Source of the DNA: QHWF01 sp036848175
GTDB taxonomy: Bacteria; Acidobacteriota; Vicinamibacteria; Vicinamibacterales; CAVVIG01
Assembly: GCA_036848175.1 (NCBI GenBank)
Contig: DAIUKO010000006.1
Coordinates: forward strand, 4,025-68,024
Reading direction: 5' to 3'
DNA length: 64,000 nt
Shown here piece by piece: positions 1-7,407 of this stretch. The notes under the pieces were generated by a model that saw only the letters and a program-made list of their open reading frames with translations, made no database searches and was not told the DNA's origin. Within the stretch, counting starts at the first letter, position 1. Each line of letters starts with the position of its first letter. The translations under genes were made by a program, and so were the position numbers.

Positions 1-813
1 GAGACGCTTGAAGCGCTTCGACGGCTCGAAACCGGCTTCGGCGAGGATCTCGGCGGCGGCGCCGCCGAGTCCGCCGACCACGCTGTGCTCTTCGATCGAG
101 ACGATGGCGTCGACGCGGCGCGCGAAGCTCAGGAACGTCTCGACGTCAAACGGCTTCACCGTGGGCATGTGAAGAACAGCGGCATCGATGCCATCGCTTT
201 TCAACGAGGCGGCGGCCTCGAGCGCAATCTTCAGCGTGATCCCGGTGGTCAGCATGAGCACGTCGTCGCCGGTCAGCATCGGGATCGCGCGGCCGATGCT
301 GAATGGATGCGCGTCGCTCGAGACGATCGGATCGCCGCCTTTTCCGAGGCGGATGTAGATCGGACCGTGATGATCGACCGTCCGCGGCATCAGCCGCGCC
401 ATCTCGTCGGCGTCGCACGGCGCGACGACGGTCATGTTCGGCACCGCGCGCATGATCGCGATGTCGTCGATCGCGAGGTGCGTCGGACCGAGCGGCGCGT
501 AGACGACGCCGCCGCCGTTGGCGATGAGTCGGACGTTCACGTTGTGCAGGCCGAGATCGAGGACGACCTGCTCGAAGCACCGCCGCGTCAGAAACGTCGC
601 GATCGTGTTGACGTAGACGATCTTGCCTTCGAGCGCCAGCCCGGCGGCCAGACCGACGATGTTCGCTTCGCTGACGCCTTCCATGAAGAAGCGCTCCGGC
701 ATCTCCTTGCGGAAGTTGTCGAGGGTGCCGACGCCGAGGTCGGAGCCGATGAAGAAGATGCGCGTGTCCTGCTTCGCGAGCTCGTAGACCATGTCGAGGG
801 ACTTCTTGCGCAT
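1..813 (-). CDS. Transketolase, C-terminal subunit (partial, runs off left edge)
   Basis: This is the second half of a split transketolase. It carries the pyrimidine-binding and C-terminal domains that complete a ThDP active site with the neighbouring N-terminal subunit. The ATG at 813-811 is followed by MRKKSLDMVYELAKQDTRIF. Family features visible include the glutamate segment FFMEGVSEANIVGLAAGLAL (the acid that activates ThDP), GPTHLAIDDIAIMRAVPNM, and a late IVSIEEHSVVGGLGGAAAE segment typical of the C-terminal domain. The stop lies beyond base 1, so about 271 residues are seen and only the extreme C-terminus is missing. It overlaps the upstream subunit by 1 nt (TGATG), which points to coupled translation and a 1:1 complex. 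In a glycan locus it probably makes a ketose or branched precursor rather than serving central metabolism (inference). Confidence 0.9.
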   Translation of the reverse strand, partial: MRKKSLDMVYELAKQDTRIFFIGSDLGVGTLDNFRKEMPERFFMEGVSEANIVGLAAGLALEGKIVYVNTIATFLTRRCFEQVVLDLGLHNVNVRLIANGGGVVYAPLGPTHLAIDDIAIMRAVPNMTVVAPCDADEMARLMPRTVDHHGPIYIRLGKGGDPIVSSDAHPFSIGRAIPMLTGDDVLMLTTGITLKIALEAAASLKSDGIDAAVLHMPTVKPFDVETFLSFARRVDAIVSIEEHSVVGGLGGAAAEILAEAGFEPSKRFKRL

Positions 814-1637
814 CAGCGCGCCTCCAGCGCGGCGATCAATCGCTCGGCATCCTGCGCGGTCACTTTGTTCTGATGGTGCCAGGCCATGTTGTTCTCGGCA
901 AACGCGACCCCCTTGCCTTTGACCGTGTGGCAGACGATCGCCGACGGCTTCGAGGGGTCGAGCGGGACGCGGGCCAGCACCTCGCGAAGCTCGCCGACAT
1001 CGTGGCCGTTCACGTCGACCGCGGCGAAGCCGAACGCACGCCATTTGTCGGCGAGCGGCTCGAGATTCTGCACGTCGGCCGTCGCGCCGTACGACTGATG
1101 CTTGTTGTAGTCGGTGAGGACCACGAGGTTGTTCAGGCGATGCTTGCCGGCCGACAGTGCCGCTTCCCAGATCGATCCCTCGTTCGACTCGCCATCGCCG
1201 ATGACAACGAAGGTGCGGTATGACGCGCGCTCGTAGCGGGCGTTCAACGCGAAGCCGAGCGCGATCGACAGTCCGTGTCCGAGGCTGCCGGTGGACGCCT
1301 CGACGCCGGGAATATGGTGCTCGGGATGACCGCCGAGGAGCCCGTCGCTCTTGCAGAATTTCCAGAGCTCCGCCTCGGGGAAGAAGCCCTTGTCGGCGAG
1401 GATCGCGTAGAGCGCGAGGCAGCCGTGCCCCTTGCTGAGCAGGAATCGGTCGCGCTCGGGCCATCGCGGGTTCTTCGCGTCGTAGGTCATCACGTCGTCG
1501 TAGAGCACGCGCAGGATCTCGACGAGCGAGAACGCGGCGCCGACGTGCCCGCGCTGGCCGGCCTCGAGCGTCCGGATGATCGTCCGGCGGAGCGCCTTCG
1601 AGCGCGCATCGAGCGGAATTGTCAGAGGATCGGTCAT
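813..1637 (-). CDS. Transketolase, N-terminal (ThDP-binding) subunit
   Basis: This 274-residue protein is the ThDP-diphosphate/Mg-binding half of a split transketolase. Visible motifs are GHVGAAFSLVEIL near residues 30-42, LSKGHGCLALYAIL near 68-80, GSLGHGLSIALGFAL near 118-131, and the ThDP motif GDGESNEG starting about residue 147 with the closing LNNLVVLTDYN about 28 residues later. Length fits stand-alone N-terminal subunits of about 270-280 residues. It starts with ATG at 1637, 1 nt after the stop of the kinase-like gene upstream, and runs into the C-terminal subunit gene with a 1-nt overlap. A separate full-length transketolase sits near the other end of the gene train (52529-54520), so the locus has two transketolase systems. 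Confidence 0.92.
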   Translation of the reverse strand: MTDPLTIPLDARSKALRRTIIRTLEAGQRGHVGAAFSLVEILRVLYDDVMTYDAKNPRWPERDRFLLSKGHGCLALYAILADKGFFPEAELWKFCKSDGLLGGHPEHHIPGVEASTGSLGHGLSIALGFALNARYERASYRTFVVIGDGESNEGSIWEAALSAGKHRLNNLVVLTDYNKHQSYGATADVQNLEPLADKWRAFGFAAVDVNGHDVGELREVLARVPLDPSKPSAIVCHTVKGKGVAFAENNMAWHHQNKVTAQDAERLIAALEAR

Positions 1638-1638
1638 G

Positions 1639-2691
1639 TCAGGACAGAAATGCGTTGTCGGCGTACGCGCCGGCCAGGCCGGCGACGAACGTGCGCGCTT
1701 TCGCGAACTGCGTCGTTCGCCGATCGCCGTCGGACTGCGACGCGCGCTCGGGGAGAAAATCGTTCAACAGAATCGCCGTCCACTTGAGGCCGAACAGGGG
1801 ATACACGACGCGGGCTCGCGCGGGGAGCGAGCGCACATCGGCAAACGCCGCGAGTGCCCGCTCGGCGAACCGATGCTTCAGCCGATCGTCGAGCGCCATG
1901 CCGGGGTGAAGCAGGTAGTCGACGATCGTCTTCGCCGGATCGTCCCAGCCGAAGTACTCGAAGTCGACGAAGGCCAGCGATCCATCGGGCCGGCGGATGA
2001 CGTTGTGAAAGCCGAAGTCGGACGGGCTCAGCGTTCGCGCCTCTCGATCGATCGGATCGTCGAAGCCAATCCCGCACGACCCGGCCGTTCGGGCGCACCA
2101 TTCGACGATTTCATCTCTGAGCGGCGCGAAGGTGGCATCGATCCAGTCATGGAGCCGTCGGGCGACATCATCGCCTGCTGACGTCGCGCTCCGCAGGCGA
2201 GCGACGCGCTGATCCACGCTCGCCACGATCTCGCCGAGCGTGAAGCACGCCTCGGAAGCCGGCCGCACGGCTTCGCTTCCCCTCGCGCCGCGCAGCTGCC
2301 TGAGCGCGGCAAGAAAGGCGACCGACGCGTCGACGTCCTCCGCGGTGGCGGCGCCCGGCGACACCGGTTCCCCGGCAATGAATTCGTAGATGGCGCACTC
2401 GCGATCGGGAGCGACGGCAATCGGGCGAGGAACCGAGCGCATGCCATTCTGCCACAGAAACTTCAGCGTCCCGAACTCGGTGCCGAGCCGATCGCGAACG
2501 TCGCCGGCGTCGCGGCGGTAGAACTTCACGACGACCTGCGCAGGCTCGTGGCGCACGCCGTCGCCGAGCTCGACACGAAACACACGACTGTTTCGGCCCG
2601 TGCCGATCGGCGCCGACGCGGCGACGTCACGGCTGAGCGCGGTGCGACAGATCGCCTGCAGGTCAGGCGCGATGGTCGAAGAAATATTCAC
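1639..2691 (-). CDS. APH/choline-kinase-fold phosphotransferase
   Basis: This is a 350-residue protein of the aminoglycoside phosphotransferase/choline kinase fold. Visible features are an N-lobe with a candidate ATP-binding lysine in VVVKF (K56), a hinge IYEFIAGEPVS near 101-111, a catalytic-loop equivalent SPSDFGFHNVI (D225, N230) instead of the textbook HGDLHxxN, and a metal-binding VDFEYFGWDDP (D243). It starts with GTG at 2691 and overlaps the HAD gene upstream by 29 nt; no better in-frame start lies nearer the junction. Next to a HAD phosphatase and a split transketolase it probably phosphorylates a small sugar or polyol intermediate, or a lipid head group. The substrate cannot be read from sequence, and an aminoglycoside-resistance role is unlikely in this context. 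Confidence 0.75.
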   Translation of the reverse strand: MNISSTIAPDLQAICRTALSRDVAASAPIGTGRNSRVFRVELGDGVRHEPAQVVVKFYRRDAGDVRDRLGTEFGTLKFLWQNGMRSVPRPIAVAPDRECAIYEFIAGEPVSPGAATAEDVDASVAFLAALRQLRGARGSEAVRPASEACFTLGEIVASVDQRVARLRSATSAGDDVARRLHDWIDATFAPLRDEIVEWCARTAGSCGIGFDDPIDREARTLSPSDFGFHNVIRRPDGSLAFVDFEYFGWDDPAKTIVDYLLHPGMALDDRLKHRFAERALAAFADVRSLPARARVVYPLFGLKWTAILLNDFLPERASQSDGDRRTTQFAKARTFVAGLAGAYADNAFLS

Positions 2692-3298
2692 GAACGTCTT
2701 CCCAGCTGCGCATCACGCGCACCGAGGCGGTTGAGACGATCGACGGACCCGGCGCGTAGAGAATCCGGTGCACGGAAGGCGGAAAAGCCGGCTCGAGAAA
2801 CACTTCCTCGAGGTCGTCGATGAAATGCGAGCAGCCGATGGCGGCGATGCGCGCGATCTTGCCGGCGCGCGTCGACTCGAAAAACACGTCGTCTGTACCG
2901 AGGTTCAGTCCGTCGCGGTCGAAGAAGCGGCGCGCCGCCATCCAGTCGAGGGCCGCGGTTCGCAGGTTCGTGCGCGTCCGATCGTAGTTGGCGTATTCGG
3001 TCTTGTGGCTCACGATGCGCACGGCGAATCCGGCCTCGCGGCACCAACGAATGAAGTCTTCGGCGCCGTCGGTCGCCCGCGCCTGAGACATCAGCGGACC
3101 GTAGACGAGCGCCTGCAGCTCCTGCCACGCGATCTCGCCGCCGGGCAGCATGCGAACGCGGTCGCGGACCGCGCGCTTGGTTTTCGCCACCGCTTCGGCG
3201 CCGTCGCCGATCAGCCCGTGATCGACGGCCGCGCGGTACATCAAATCGTCATAGCTGACGATCGTGTTGTCGAAGTCGATGCCGATCGTGATGCTCAC
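2663..3298 (-). CDS. HAD-superfamily hydrolase
   Basis: This is a 211-residue HAD-fold phosphatase. Motif I is GIDFDNT near the N-terminus with nucleophile D8 and acid/base D10, motif II is the serine of IVSHKT (S97), and motifs III/IV are the lysine of RAGKIARI (K147) and the acidic pair in HFIDDLEEVF (D161, D162). All catalytic positions are therefore present. The ATG at 3298 overlaps the preceding stop by 4 nt (ATGA). The nearby APH-fold kinase and transketolase suggest that a phosphorylated sugar is processed here, for example kinase, rearrangement and phosphatase steps as in nucleotide-heptose pathways. The order and substrate are inference. The family is broad, so the reaction is not assigned. 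Confidence 0.8.
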   Translation of the reverse strand: MSITIGIDFDNTIVSYDDLMYRAAVDHGLIGDGAEAVAKTKRAVRDRVRMLPGGEIAWQELQALVYGPLMSQARATDGAEDFIRWCREAGFAVRIVSHKTEYANYDRTRTNLRTAALDWMAARRFFDRDGLNLGTDDVFFESTRAGKIARIAAIGCSHFIDDLEEVFLEPAFPPSVHRILYAPGPSIVSTASVRVMRSWEDVREYFFDHRA

Positions 3299-3849
3299 AT
3301 CGGTCGGGGCGCTGCGGCGGCGCCGTGGCCGTCGGCGACATCGGGCGGTTGCGTCGGCAGACCGAGGATCGTGCGCCAGGCGTCGAGCGCGCGGGCGAAA
3401 TGGAGCGTCGAGCGGTTGGCGATATAGCAGCGGCCATCGGCGACGCGAACCTGACCGATTGAGGTCAGCCGCTCGAGCCGCGCCGCGATCATCCGCTCGG
3501 CGCTGTAGCGATCGAGGAGATCATCGAGGTTTACGCCGCCCGACCACGCGAGCTCCAGCAAGAGGTGCATATGGAGCGACGTTTCGGCGATGTTCACGAC
3601 GTCGACGTACAGGATGGCCATGCCGGCGTAGACCGCCGCGAGATACGCGAAGCCGCACAGCGACACATCGAGAAACCAGGCGGCCGCTGCCACGGGCACG
3701 AACGCACACAGCAGCGCGACGAAAGCCGATGAATGCGCCGTCGGTTTCGCAGCGGCGCGGTCGAGCAGGCGGAACGCGATCGCATGCGCGACGAACATCA
3801 GCAGCGGCGACGCGATCAGGATCAGCAGGAGCGGCCCGAGCCAGGACAT
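3295..3849 (-). CDS. Small membrane protein with C-terminal winged-helix-like domain (paralogue A)
   Basis: I do not recognise this 184-residue protein as a named family. The first half looks like three hydrophobic segments (residues about 3-28, 43-65 and 66-85). The soluble second half has an unusual helical stretch, NLDDLLDRYSAERMIAARLERLTSIGQ, followed by a short beta-hairpin-like VRVADGRCYIANRS, which is the outline of a small winged helix. The gene at 3959-4453 has the same layout and size, so the two look like diverged tandem paralogues. It is translationally coupled to the HAD gene by an ATGA overlap. A membrane-tethered regulatory or complex-assembly role is possible; no function is asserted. 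Confidence 0.7.
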   Translation of the reverse strand: MSWLGPLLLILIASPLLMFVAHAIAFRLLDRAAAKPTAHSSAFVALLCAFVPVAAAAWFLDVSLCGFAYLAAVYAGMAILYVDVVNIAETSLHMHLLLELAWSGGVNLDDLLDRYSAERMIAARLERLTSIGQVRVADGRCYIANRSTLHFARALDAWRTILGLPTQPPDVADGHGAAAAPRPM

Positions 3850-3908
3850 CTAGTGGACCGTTTGACCTGAAGCAGGACCAGCCACAACAAGCGTTGGACC
3901 GCGATTTC

Positions 3909-3933
3909 CGGGCCGTTCCAACGGAACGGCCCG
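3909..3933 (-). terminator. Strong intergenic hairpin (attenuator/terminator-like, no T tract)
   Basis: A perfect 11-bp inverted repeat (CGGGCCGTTCC, loop AAC, GGAACGGCCCG) lies in the 109-nt gap between the two membrane-winged-helix genes. This is one of the few real gaps in an otherwise overlapping minus-strand train. No T-run follows it in the direction of transcription, so it may act as an attenuator or RNA-stability element rather than a classical terminator. The rest of the 3850-3958 gap shows nothing recognisable. Confidence 0.45.
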
Positions 3934-3958
3934 CTTTACGTTTCGAGGAGACACTCCG

Positions 3959-4453
3959 CTAACCGCCCTCCCCATCGCGGAGGCCGACGGCATGGCGATA
4001 CAGAAGCACCATCCGCGTCATCGTCACACCGCGAGGCCCCAGCTGCAGCCGGGCGCCGTTCTGCCGCACGAGGCCGGCGGCCGCCAGGTTGTCGATGCGG
4101 TCGCTGGTCAGCGCGCCGGCGAGAAACGGCAGCCGGAGCGACGATGCGGGAATGCCGGCCGGCGTGCGATCCAGCAGCTTCAACAGCTCGATCGACGGGC
4201 TGAACGCCGACACGAGCGTGTAGCCAACCACGTAGACGGCCGCGAACGTTCCGTGCAGCAGAAGCACCGCCGCCCACTCCAGCGGCGCCGGCACGATGAG
4301 CCATGCCACGGCGGCGCCGACCGGGCCGAAGATCACGACCAGCGTCGGAAGCCATCCGCCGTACGACGCGGGACGACGAATCCGCCAGGCGATCGCGTGC
4401 AGCGCCAGGCACAGGACGAACACCGCGAAACTGTCGATGACGAGCGCGCACAT
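3959..4453 (-). CDS. Small membrane protein with C-terminal winged-helix-like domain (paralogue B)
   Basis: This 164-residue protein has about three hydrophobic segments (near residues 3-22, 33-55 and 58-82), then a soluble tail. The tail reads like a winged helix: IELLKLLDRTPAGIPASSLR, ALTSDRIDNLAAAGLVRQ (recognition-helix-like) and a wing around NGARLQLGPRGVTM. The same arrangement is seen in 3295-3849, and both have a C-terminal 'LVRQ/QVRV-xGx-LxL/YIAN' wing. It starts at ATG 4453 directly after the stop of the epimerase gene upstream (0 nt gap). The family is not recognised; a membrane-bound regulator is one reading, a structural partner of the glycan machinery another. Confidence 0.7.
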   Translation of the reverse strand: MCALVIDSFAVFVLCLALHAIAWRIRRPASYGGWLPTLVVIFGPVGAAVAWLIVPAPLEWAAVLLLHGTFAAVYVVGYTLVSAFSPSIELLKLLDRTPAGIPASSLRLPFLAGALTSDRIDNLAAAGLVRQNGARLQLGPRGVTMTRMVLLYRHAVGLRDGEGG

Positions 4454-5452
4454 CTACTTGAGATCGAGCGCCTGCATCGTCTTGATGTTGTAGTAGCGGA
4501 TGTCCGTCATCGGATTCGGAATCCGGCCCGCGTCGAAGCTCTCGACGAGCCCGCGCACAGCGTCTTCGATCGTGCGCGCCGGCGCGAAGCCGAGCTCGCG
4601 GCGGATCTTGTCGGAGGAGATGTGATAGGACCGGTTGTCGTCGCTCGGCGTCGTGACGATCTCGGTCGACCGTCCGACCACCGATCGAATCGTCTCCGCG
4701 AGCTGCGTCACCGTGTGGTTCTCGTAGCCGGCGTTGAACGTCTGGCCGGCAACCTGCTCGGCCGGCGCGTCGAGCACGCGTAGATAGACGTCGGCCATGT
4801 CGGCGATGTGGATGTTCGGCCGCTTCTGGCTCCCGCCGAACACGGTGATGCGGCGCGCGTTCACCGCGTAGTTGGTCAGGATGTTCACGGTCAGGTCGAG
4901 CCGCAGCCGCGGCGAGTAGCCGCAGACGGTCGCCGGCCTCAGCACGACGGTCGTGAAGCCGGGCGACTGCTCCTTCAGCAGCACCTCTTCACAGAGCGCC
5001 TTGTACTTCGAGTAGTCGGTCAGCGGCTCGAGCGCGAGCTTTTCAGTGACGCTTTCCTCTGACTTCACGCCGTAGACGCTCGATGAAGAGGCGTAGATGA
5101 ATCGCTGGACGCCGCTGTCCTTCGCGACGGCGACGAGGTCGAAAAACGCATCGTAGTTGATCGACTTGCCGAGCTCGGGATTCAACTCGAAGCTCGGATC
5201 GTTGGAGATGCAGGCGAGGTGAACGACGGCGTCGCAGCCCGGCATCACGCGTTCGAGCAGACGACGATCGCGGATGTCGCCCTTGACCTGCTCGAGTGCC
5301 GGACGATCGGCCACGCTCTTCAGGACGTCGTCGCCGTACAGGTAGAGATCGAGCACGCGAACCTGATAGCCGCGGTCGAGGAGTTGCGGAACGAGGATGG
5401 CGCCGACATAGCCGGCGCCGCCGGTGACGAGAACTCTCTTCAGTAAGGTCAT
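4454..5452 (-). CDS. NAD-dependent epimerase/dehydratase (extended SDR, nucleotide-sugar)
   Basis: This is a 332-residue extended short-chain dehydrogenase acting on a nucleotide sugar. The NAD-binding TGGAGYVGA motif is near residue 10. The segment CDAVVHLACISNDPSFELNP is followed by a serine-rich YASSSSVYG and the catalytic YSKYK pair, then RPATVCGYSPRLRLDL and HIADMADVYLRVL. An in-frame extension to 5593 would lie over the upstream oxygenase gene and looks non-coding, so ATG at 5452 (22 nt after the upstream stop) is preferred. It lies downstream of wecE, in the amino-sugar end of the train. Substrate and stereochemistry (4-epimerase, 4-ketoreductase or 4,6-dehydratase) cannot be fixed. 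The VHLACISNDPSFELNP segment is seen in SDRs of lipopolysaccharide loci. Confidence 0.88.
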   Translation of the reverse strand: MTLLKRVLVTGGAGYVGAILVPQLLDRGYQVRVLDLYLYGDDVLKSVADRPALEQVKGDIRDRRLLERVMPGCDAVVHLACISNDPSFELNPELGKSINYDAFFDLVAVAKDSGVQRFIYASSSSVYGVKSEESVTEKLALEPLTDYSKYKALCEEVLLKEQSPGFTTVVLRPATVCGYSPRLRLDLTVNILTNYAVNARRITVFGGSQKRPNIHIADMADVYLRVLDAPAEQVAGQTFNAGYENHTVTQLAETIRSVVGRSTEIVTTPSDDNRSYHISSDKIRRELGFAPARTIEDAVRGLVESFDAGRIPNPMTDIRYYNIKTMQALDLK

Positions 5453-5474
5453 GCGTTTCAGGTCGCGCGGGTGT

Positions 5475-6263
5475 TCAGCCCTGATCGCGCCGGTAAAGAC
5501 GTTTCTCCGGCGGCTGATACCACTCGTCAAGCGAAGCCGGCACGCGTGCGTTGTAGCCAAGCAGCTGACGAAGCTCCGGCGCCAGCGAGTCACCGCGCTC
5601 GTAGCCGAGCGCGCGCGGATAGTCCAGCTGCTGTTTCACGAACGGTCGTGTGAAGGCCAGGGTCAGCGCGCGACGCGATCGGTCGGTGCGGTTGACGCCC
5701 GCCGCGTGCCACAGATTGGAGTTGAACACGACCACCGAGCCCGCGGATCCGGTCGCGCGCGCCGCATCGCGGAAGAACGCATCGTCGGTCGGCGGCGTCG
5801 CCAGCCGATGCGATCCGTTCAGGAAGTAGGTCGCGCCGTTCTCCTCCGTGAAGTCGTCGAGCATGACCAGCAGCTGCACCATCAGGTGGAGATCGTCCGA
5901 GAACGTCCGCTGATCGCGATGCACGCGGCCGACGTACGAGACGTTGGTCGGAAGGTTGAGGACGCCGCCGAAGGTATTGAGGATGTAGGGGCCGTCGAAA
6001 TACCGTTCGAGCAGCGCACGCCCCGGAAGCCAGGCGAGCAGCTCGAGAAACGCGCCGCCGGCGCACGGCAGGTGATGCACCGTCCCGTCAGCGCCATCAC
6101 CGACGCCGTTTCGCAGCTGGATGGCGCGCTGCTGCGCGTACGCCGCTTCGAGCTCGCGTGCGAGACGATCGACGAAATCTCGCGGCAGCGCAGACGGCAG
6201 CAGCGTCCAGCCGCGTTCACAGAGCGCGCGCTCGTGCGCGCTATCGAACGCCGGCTGCGACAA
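5475..6263 (-). CDS. Phytanoyl-CoA dioxygenase (PhyH) family 2OG-Fe(II) oxygenase
   Basis: This 262-residue protein has the complete iron-binding triad of the PhyH fold: VHRDQ (H115, D117) and the distal histidine in SNLWHAAG (H186), followed by the 2-oxoglutarate-binding arginine in RRALTLAF (R198). The segment ENGATYFLNGSHR between them is also typical. It starts with TTG at 6263, three bases after a GGAGG sequence, and overlaps wecE by 23 nt. PhyH enzymes in sugar and antibiotic clusters hydroxylate or epimerise small intermediates. Between wecE and an SDR it probably oxidises a deoxy-amino sugar or an acyl group on it (inference). A second, different iron oxygenase lies at 13422-14216. 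Confidence 0.85.
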   Translation of the reverse strand: MSQPAFDSAHERALCERGWTLLPSALPRDFVDRLARELEAAYAQQRAIQLRNGVGDGADGTVHHLPCAGGAFLELLAWLPGRALLERYFDGPYILNTFGGVLNLPTNVSYVGRVHRDQRTFSDDLHLMVQLLVMLDDFTEENGATYFLNGSHRLATPPTDDAFFRDAARATGSAGSVVVFNSNLWHAAGVNRTDRSRRALTLAFTRPFVKQQLDYPRALGYERGDSLAPELRQLLGYNARVPASLDEWYQPPEKRLYRRDQG

Positions 6264-7407
6264 GCGCCTCCGAGATCGTGTTCGTCACCAGCTCGATGTC
6301 CGCCTCGCTCATCGTCGCCCACAGCGGCAGGCGCAGCAGCCGATCGGCGGTGCGCTCGGTGACCGGCAATGCGCCGGCCGTCCGCGTGTACTTGCGGCCG
6401 GCCGGCGACGAGTGGAGCGGCACGTAGTGGAAGACCGCGTCGATGCCGGCACGCCGTAAAAACGCCTGCACCGCGGAACGGTGCGAGAGGTCGTCGAACA
6501 GCAGATAGTAGAGGTGCCCGTTGTGGCCGCATTCGGCTGGCACGATCGGCCGCCGCACCAGGCCCTTGCGCTCCCACTCGGCAAACGCGTCGTGATACGT
6601 CGCCCACACCTCGAGCCGCCGATCGGTGATCGCGTGTGCGGCTTCGAGCTGCGCCAGCAGGAAGGCGGCGGTGATTTCGCTCGGCAGATACGACGATCCG
6701 ATGTCGACCCATGTGTATTTGTCGACTTCGCCGCGATAGAACTGGGTCCGGTTGGTCCCCTTCTCCCAGAGGATTTCGGCGCGGGCCGACCAGCGCGCCT
6801 CGTTGACGATCAGCGCGCCGCCTTCGCCGGCGACCACGTTCTTGGTCTCGTGAAAACTCAGGGCCGCGAGATCGCCGAGGCTTCCGAGCGGGCGGCCGCG
6901 ATACGTGGCGAGCACGCCTTGCGCCGCGTCTTCGACGACGAACAGACCGTGCCGCCGCGCGACCTCGAGAATGCGATCCATCTCGCAGGCGATGCCGGCG
7001 TAGTGAACGGCGACGATCGCCTTCGTCTGCGGCGTGATGGCCGCCTCGATCAGCGAATCGTCGATATTGCACGTATCGTGGCGGATGTCGACGAACACCG
7101 GCGTCGCACCGCGCAGGACGAAGGCGTTCGCCGTCGACACGAACGTGAACGACGGCATGATCACTTCGTCGCCGGGTCCGACGTCGGTGAGAATCGCGGA
7201 CATCTCCAGCGCCGCGGTGCACGAATGCGTGAGCAGCGCCTTCCCGACCCTCAGCTGCTCCTCCAGCCAGCGATGGCACTTCGCGGTGAACGGACCGTTG
7301 CCGGCGAGATGGTGATTGGCGATCGCATCGCGGACGTATTCCAGCTCGCGGCCGCCGACGAGCGGCCGATTGAACGGAATGATGGCGCGGCGGATTGGTC
7401 CGGTCAT
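6241..7407 (-). CDS. wecE: dTDP-4-amino-4,6-dideoxygalactose transaminase (WecE/RffA type)
   Basis: This is a 388-residue PLP aminotransferase of the DegT/DnrJ/EryC1/StrS fold that matches the WecE/RffA subgroup closely. Visible landmarks are IPFNRP, SCTAALEMSAI, GDEVIMPSFTFVSTANAFVL, VHYAGIACEMD, the cofactor site FVVEDAAQGV (D160, Q163), the Schiff-base lysine in SFHETKN (K189), then EKGTNRTQFYRGEVDKYTW and FHYVPLHSSPAG. It should transaminate dTDP-4-keto-6-deoxyglucose to dTDP-4-amino-4,6-dideoxygalactose (Fuc4N), as in the enterobacterial common antigen pathway. No rmlA/rmlB-type genes for the precursor are in the window. It is coupled by ATGA to the GT2 gene upstream. Confidence 0.93.
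   Translation of the reverse strand: MTGPIRRAIIPFNRPLVGGRELEYVRDAIANHHLAGNGPFTAKCHRWLEEQLRVGKALLTHSCTAALEMSAILTDVGPGDEVIMPSFTFVSTANAFVLRGATPVFVDIRHDTCNIDDSLIEAAITPQTKAIVAVHYAGIACEMDRILEVARRHGLFVVEDAAQGVLATYRGRPLGSLGDLAALSFHETKNVVAGEGGALIVNEARWSARAEILWEKGTNRTQFYRGEVDKYTWVDIGSSYLPSEITAAFLLAQLEAAHAITDRRLEVWATYHDAFAEWERKGLVRRPIVPAECGHNGHLYYLLFDDLSHRSAVQAFLRRAGIDAVFHYVPLHSSPAGRKYTRTAGALPVTERTADRLLRLPLWATMSEADIELVTNTISEALVAAGVR

Noticed and set aside
1639..2691. Aminoglycoside-resistance gene
   Set aside because: The APH fold is shared by many small-molecule kinases; the catalytic loop is atypical and the gene is embedded in a glycan operon.
3909..3933. Rho-independent terminator ending the train
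   Set aside because: The hairpin is strong but lacks a following T tract, and the next gene is in the same direction, so full termination is not supported.
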